From NCBI GenBank assembly GCA_963693635.1, contig CAVOBC010000070.1, positions 1 to 16,272 on the forward strand: a DNA stretch of 16,272 bases. Direction: 5' to 3'. Positions 13,716-16,272 of the stretch are shown one piece after another. Under the pieces are notes generated by a model that saw nothing but the letters and a program-made list of their open reading frames with translations, made no database searches and was not told the origin of the DNA. The position numbers and the translations under genes were made by a program. Positions within the stretch are counted from its first letter, which is position 1. Every line of letters starts with the position of its first letter. The stretch is from CAVOBC01 sp963693635 (lineage in GTDB: Bacteria; Pseudomonadota; Gammaproteobacteria; Pseudomonadales; Azotimanducaceae).

Positions 13716-15104
13716 CGGATTGATGTTCGGATTCAACCTGAACAGGTTGCTTTGATCCCACTCGCGCTTCAACTCAACCAGTCTGCCGTAGTTCGGACCA
13801 AACGATGGACGCACCCGCTCAACGTCGTCTGTCATCAGGTGGTTGATGTAGCTGATCTCTGCCGAGAACTTCTCGACCGAGTTCCAGTAGTCGCGCGTCC
13901 AATCCCGCCAATGATCGTCTTCAGCGTCGTCGTCCCATTGGGCGATTATGTCGAAGTCGTACACGTTGTCCCGCATGCTGAAGGCCGTGGCGTCGGCTGC
14001 TACTCGGGTAGCCTCGCCGTGCATATGGAACAGTAGGACCACAGACTTCGGTGCCGTCATCGTCTCCGCTTTTTCAACGACGATGTCGATGAACTCGTCG
14101 GTTATCTCAGGAATGTATCCAGACTTCCAGTAGCGGCGCGGTCCGTGCGGTGCAGCATTCTCATCTAAGAAGCTCTGTAGGACAGCGTATGGAATCTCGC
14201 CAACCATATCCGCCACTGGCTCGGCGAAATCGCGCATCGGCTGCACGGCCGCTTCGCCGCCTGCAACATCACCGAAGTAGCCAATTATCAGGGCGATCAT
14301 CGGATCGCCTTCCGGTGACGATAGCAGGCCGCAGAACACGGTCAGCTTGTCCGGCAAATCTGCTGTGAACTCTGCATAGAACTTCATCACCTCACGAGCC
14401 ATGGCCCGCGGGTACATCAGCAGCCCGCCGTACACGTTCCCTTGCTCATGGAGCCGGTACTCAAATGAGGTGACAACACCGAAGTTTCCGCCGCCACCGC
14501 GCAGCCCCCAAAGCAGGTCCTGGTTCTGGGTTTCACTGGCTGTGACCACTTCGCCAGTTGCCGTGACAACATCAGCAGAGAGGAGATTATCGGCTGTGAT
14601 GCCGTGCTCCGCCATCGCCCACCCAAGGCCGCCGCCCAGGGTCAGCCCGGCGATACCGGTGTTTGAGACAGTGCCGCCTGTTGTGGCGAGCCCGTGGAGC
14701 AGAGTCTCCTTATCCACATCGCTCCAGACGCATCCGCCTTCGGCGCGCGCGGTGCGATTTTCGACGTCCACGTGGACGCCGTTCATGCGGGTGAGATTGA
14801 TGACCAGTCCGCCGTCGTTGGTGGCGATACCGGAGGCGTTGTGTCCTCCGCCTCGGACTGAGAGAACCAGGTCATGTGCGGTGGCCAGCTTCACCAAGGC
14901 GACCACATCGGAAGCGCCCTCACACATAGCGATCAGCGCAGGACGCTTGTCGATCATGCCGTTCCAGACCGACCGCCCCTCGTCATAACCGGCATCACCG
15001 TCAACCAGCAGATCGCCCCGCAGGACACCCTGCAACTCGGCAATCTGCTCCTCAGGTACGTATACCGAACCGCCGCCATTTGTGAGAACGCTAACTGATC
15101 CCAT
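13710..15104 (-). CDS. berberine-bridge-type FAD-linked oxidase
   Basis: A 464-residue flavoprotein oxidase of the PCMH/GlcD-BBE class. The N-terminal FAD domain has RGGGHNASG at 84-92, where His88 is the usual 8-alpha covalent FAD link, then the TGGTVSNTGIAGLTLGGGLGW segment around 142-162 and LRGGGGNFGVV at 201-211. The C-terminal BBE motif PNYGRLVELKREWDQSNLFRLN lies near 437-458. The second covalent FAD site, Cys in bicovalent members, aligns with Val146, so a single covalent link is expected. Such enzymes oxidise alcohols, amines or sugars with O2, giving H2O2; the substrate is unknown. No signal peptide is seen. ATG 15104 is chosen over ATG 15125 because GGGAG lies about 6 bases upstream. 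It converges on the MarR gene and appears monocistronic. Confidence 0.93.
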   Translation of the reverse strand: MGSVSVLTNGGGSVYVPEEQIAELQGVLRGDLLVDGDAGYDEGRSVWNGMIDKRPALIAMCEGASDVVALVKLATAHDLVLSVRGGGHNASGIATNDGGLVINLTRMNGVHVDVENRTARAEGGCVWSDVDKETLLHGLATTGGTVSNTGIAGLTLGGGLGWAMAEHGITADNLLSADVVTATGEVVTASETQNQDLLWGLRGGGGNFGVVTSFEYRLHEQGNVYGGLLMYPRAMAREVMKFYAEFTADLPDKLTVFCGLLSSPEGDPMIALIIGYFGDVAGGEAAVQPMRDFAEPVADMVGEIPYAVLQSFLDENAAPHGPRRYWKSGYIPEITDEFIDIVVEKAETMTAPKSVVLLFHMHGEATRVAADATAFSMRDNVYDFDIIAQWDDDAEDDHWRDWTRDYWNSVEKFSAEISYINHLMTDDVERVRPSFGPNYGRLVELKREWDQSNLFRLNPNINPA

Positions 15105-15353
15105 TACGGACTCCCAGCACATCACCTAACGTAGTTTTGCGCAGTATTGCGAACGGACTATCTAACGCGAGAAACTCTGCGGATTCGAGTCGACTACTCG
15201 CGCCGTCCACCGCCCATCCGTCGCGTCCGCGCCTCAGGCCATATGAGCGATTGATCTCGCGATGTGCCATTGGCAGGAGGACGCGGCCCTGGAGCGCCGG
15301 TTGGGTGCGGCGTACCGGTGAGCGCGGTGGCGGACGATGTGACAGCACTGATG
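15105..15353. other. oxidase leader, possibly further transposase debris
   Basis: No intact gene. Minus-strand frames here run on from the transposase relic and contain an Arg/Pro-rich segment (HRPPPRSPVRRTQ) that could descend from an OrfB N-terminus, but the match is too loose to claim. The stretch next to 15104 must hold the oxidase promoter; I found no consensus pair. Confidence 0.3.
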
Positions 15354-15651
15354 TCATACATCGCTCCCATTCTTCAAACGATCGATCATCACCAGGGCTT
15401 TTTTTGAAGGTCCAGGCAGTCGTTGGCGAGATCGAGTTCATGTGTCAGACGACCGAGTTGCTTCTCCAGCTGTTCGATACGCCGCTGATCAGGGGTTTTG
15501 GACGGTGCCGGAACCGTGCGCTCTTGCCCAACCCGACCACACCATTCCGTGCGTACTCCCGCCGCCAGTTCGACAGCTGGTTACTGTAGCGATTCTCACG
15601 ACGAAGAATCGCGCCGAGTTCTCCGTGTTGACAGGCCGCGGACTCACCTGT
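15354..15651 (-). pseudogene. relic of an IS3-type transposase OrfA
   Basis: Two adjoining minus-strand frames together read as the end of a two-ORF transposase first protein. The first frame (below 15651) has ACQHGELGAILRRENRYSNQ followed by LSNWRREYARNG, matching the 'GALLRREGLYSSHLTTWRR' region of this group. After a frame change near 15490-15500 it continues with PDQRRIEQLEKQLGRLTHEL and DLANDCLDLQKK, the usual leucine-zipper segment. A run of seven A (15398-15404 on the complement) then leads into either PW-stop or, one frame back, KALVMIDRLKN before TGA at 15354-15356. There is an in-frame TAG just upstream and no start codon, so the copy is dead. No terminal inverted repeats were found. 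Confidence 0.65.
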
Positions 15652-15721
15652 CTACCGTTCGAGTTACGAGTCGAGGACGCCAATCAGGGACTCCAATCAA
15701 GGAATCCAATAACGATCTGGT

Positions 15722-16165
15722 TTACTTGGCTGGTGCCTCATTCGCTTCCAATCCATCCCTCAACCCCGCCTCAACCCACCAGTGCTCGTATCCTCCTTCG
15801 AGTAGATTGGCAACGTCGCGCTGATATTGATCACGATCCACATAGCCGATCTCCAGCAGCCGGGTCTGACCATTTACCCGGACCTGCATCGCCGTCAGCC
15901 AGCAGACCCAGCGGAATCGTTCTTCATCGCTCAGTGACGAAATCGGTTGTTTGTCATCAACCATCTTCTTGCAGACGGGATGCATTGCTGCCGACTCCAT
16001 CAGCGACAGGTAAGTCTGCGCCAGAAACTCGTTTCCCGACGACATGATCTGGGCCCTCGTCACCTCTGTGTTTCGCTTGATCTGCAGGGCGACATAGATC
16101 AGCGATATCACGAGTAGCACCGCACCAATGAACTCGCCAAGCGCGCCCAGTGCAAATATCGTCAA
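15722..16165 (-). CDS. small single-span membrane protein, unknown function
   Basis: A 147-residue protein with one N-terminal membrane span (about 8-27, GEFIGAVLLVISLIYVALQI) followed by a basic KRNTEVTRAQ stretch and a helical soluble domain rich in acidic residues and Trp. This pattern (GALGEFIGAV...LIY.A.QI..NT) is one I associate with a family of uncharacterised proteins common in marine Proteobacteria; no function is known to me. The start is TTG at 16165, preceded by AAGGAGG 7 bases upstream, one of the best SDs in the window. The next ATG in frame falls well inside the protein, so TTG is preferred. It is monocistronic here; the upstream 70 bases could hold its promoter. The last bases of a neighbouring minus-strand gene may lie at 16237-16272. 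Confidence 0.85.
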   Translation of the reverse strand: MTIFALGALGEFIGAVLLVISLIYVALQIKRNTEVTRAQIMSSGNEFLAQTYLSLMESAAMHPVCKKMVDDKQPISSLSDEERFRWVCWLTAMQVRVNGQTRLLEIGYVDRDQYQRDVANLLEGGYEHWWVEAGLRDGLEANEAPAK

Positions 16166-16236
16166 GCTAGTTCCTCCTTCGATTTGGATTCGTCGAACGA
16201 ATGGCCGACGACCGGACGCCTCGCCCTGGGAGAGGA

Positions 16237-16272
16237 TTAATTGTCTTCGTCTTTGTCTCCGTCTTTATCTCC
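16237..16272 (-). CDS. possible acidic C-terminus of a gene cut by the window edge
   Basis: One minus-strand frame entering from the right edge reads GDKDGDKDEDN and stops at TAA (16239-16237). The underlying DNA is an imperfect 6-bp repeat (GTCTTC/GTCTTT/GTCTCC on the plus strand). A charged, repeat-encoded tail is a common protein end, but 11 codons are too few to prove a gene, and other frames are also open. Confidence 0.3.
   Translation of the reverse strand, partial: GDKDGDKDEDN

Noticed and set aside
15398..15404. Programmed -1 frameshift in the transposase relic
   Set aside because: The A7 run fits such a signal, but the gene already has an upstream stop and another frame change, so a working frameshift is irrelevant here.
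15137..16047. Overlapping plus-strand frames of 150, 108 and 201 codons
   Set aside because: They are Arg/Ser/Pro-rich, lack SD sites and lie opposite the transposase relic and the TTG-started membrane protein, both of which have better support.

Overview
The window is about 16.3 kb of moderately GC-rich bacterial DNA. Most genes have good Shine-Dalgarno (SD) sites and lie in short operons. The glycine betaine synthesis pair (GSMT and SDMT type) next to an EctR/CosR-like MarR regulator suggests a salt-adapted, probably marine gammaproteobacterium. That placement is inferred from gene content and recalled protein resemblance; no rRNA or tRNA gene is present to anchor it. I see no CRISPR array, intact insertion sequence or tRNA.

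Layout. (1) 1-1335: a membrane-anchored 156-residue protein (+), then a gene-poor stretch with a G-rich 12-bp tandem repeat and a previously unlisted 36-codon single-span membrane peptide on the minus strand. (2) 1336-5181: an amidase-signature hydrolase (-), divergent from a two-gene + operon made of a PhzS-like flavin monooxygenase and an alpha/beta hydrolase that overlap by GTGA. (3) 5243-8812 (-): a glycan or lipid decoration cluster with a polytopic membrane protein (GT-C-like, but broken by a frameshift and an in-frame stop), an FkbM-type methyltransferase and a GT2 glycosyltransferase fused to a GtrA-like membrane domain. (4) 8940-11229: a second amidase (-), divergent from an HsdA-like short-chain dehydrogenase (+). 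(5) 11260-13579: the osmolyte module, with SDMT and GSMT overlapping by 14 nt on the minus strand and the MarR regulator divergent on the plus strand. (6) 13710-16272: a berberine-bridge-type FAD oxidase (-), the frameshifted relic of an IS transposase OrfA (-), a small single-span membrane protein with a TTG start (-), and possibly the acidic tail of another minus-strand gene at the right edge.

How the genes may work together. GSMT and SDMT should convert glycine stepwise to sarcosine, dimethylglycine and betaine using S-adenosylmethionine. The MarR protein resembles the regulators that repress ectoine and betaine genes at low salt, and it carries a 13-bp palindrome just upstream of its own -10 box. 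The monooxygenase-hydrolase pair looks like a small-molecule modification unit and may be linked to the divergent amidase. The membrane protein/FkbM/GT2-GtrA group would modify a surface glycan or lipid carrier, but its first gene appears inactive in this sequence. Nothing here amounts to a clearly new system. The best leads are the betaine operon with its EctR-like switch, the PhzS-like pair, the doubly broken membrane glycosylation gene and the hidden membrane peptide.
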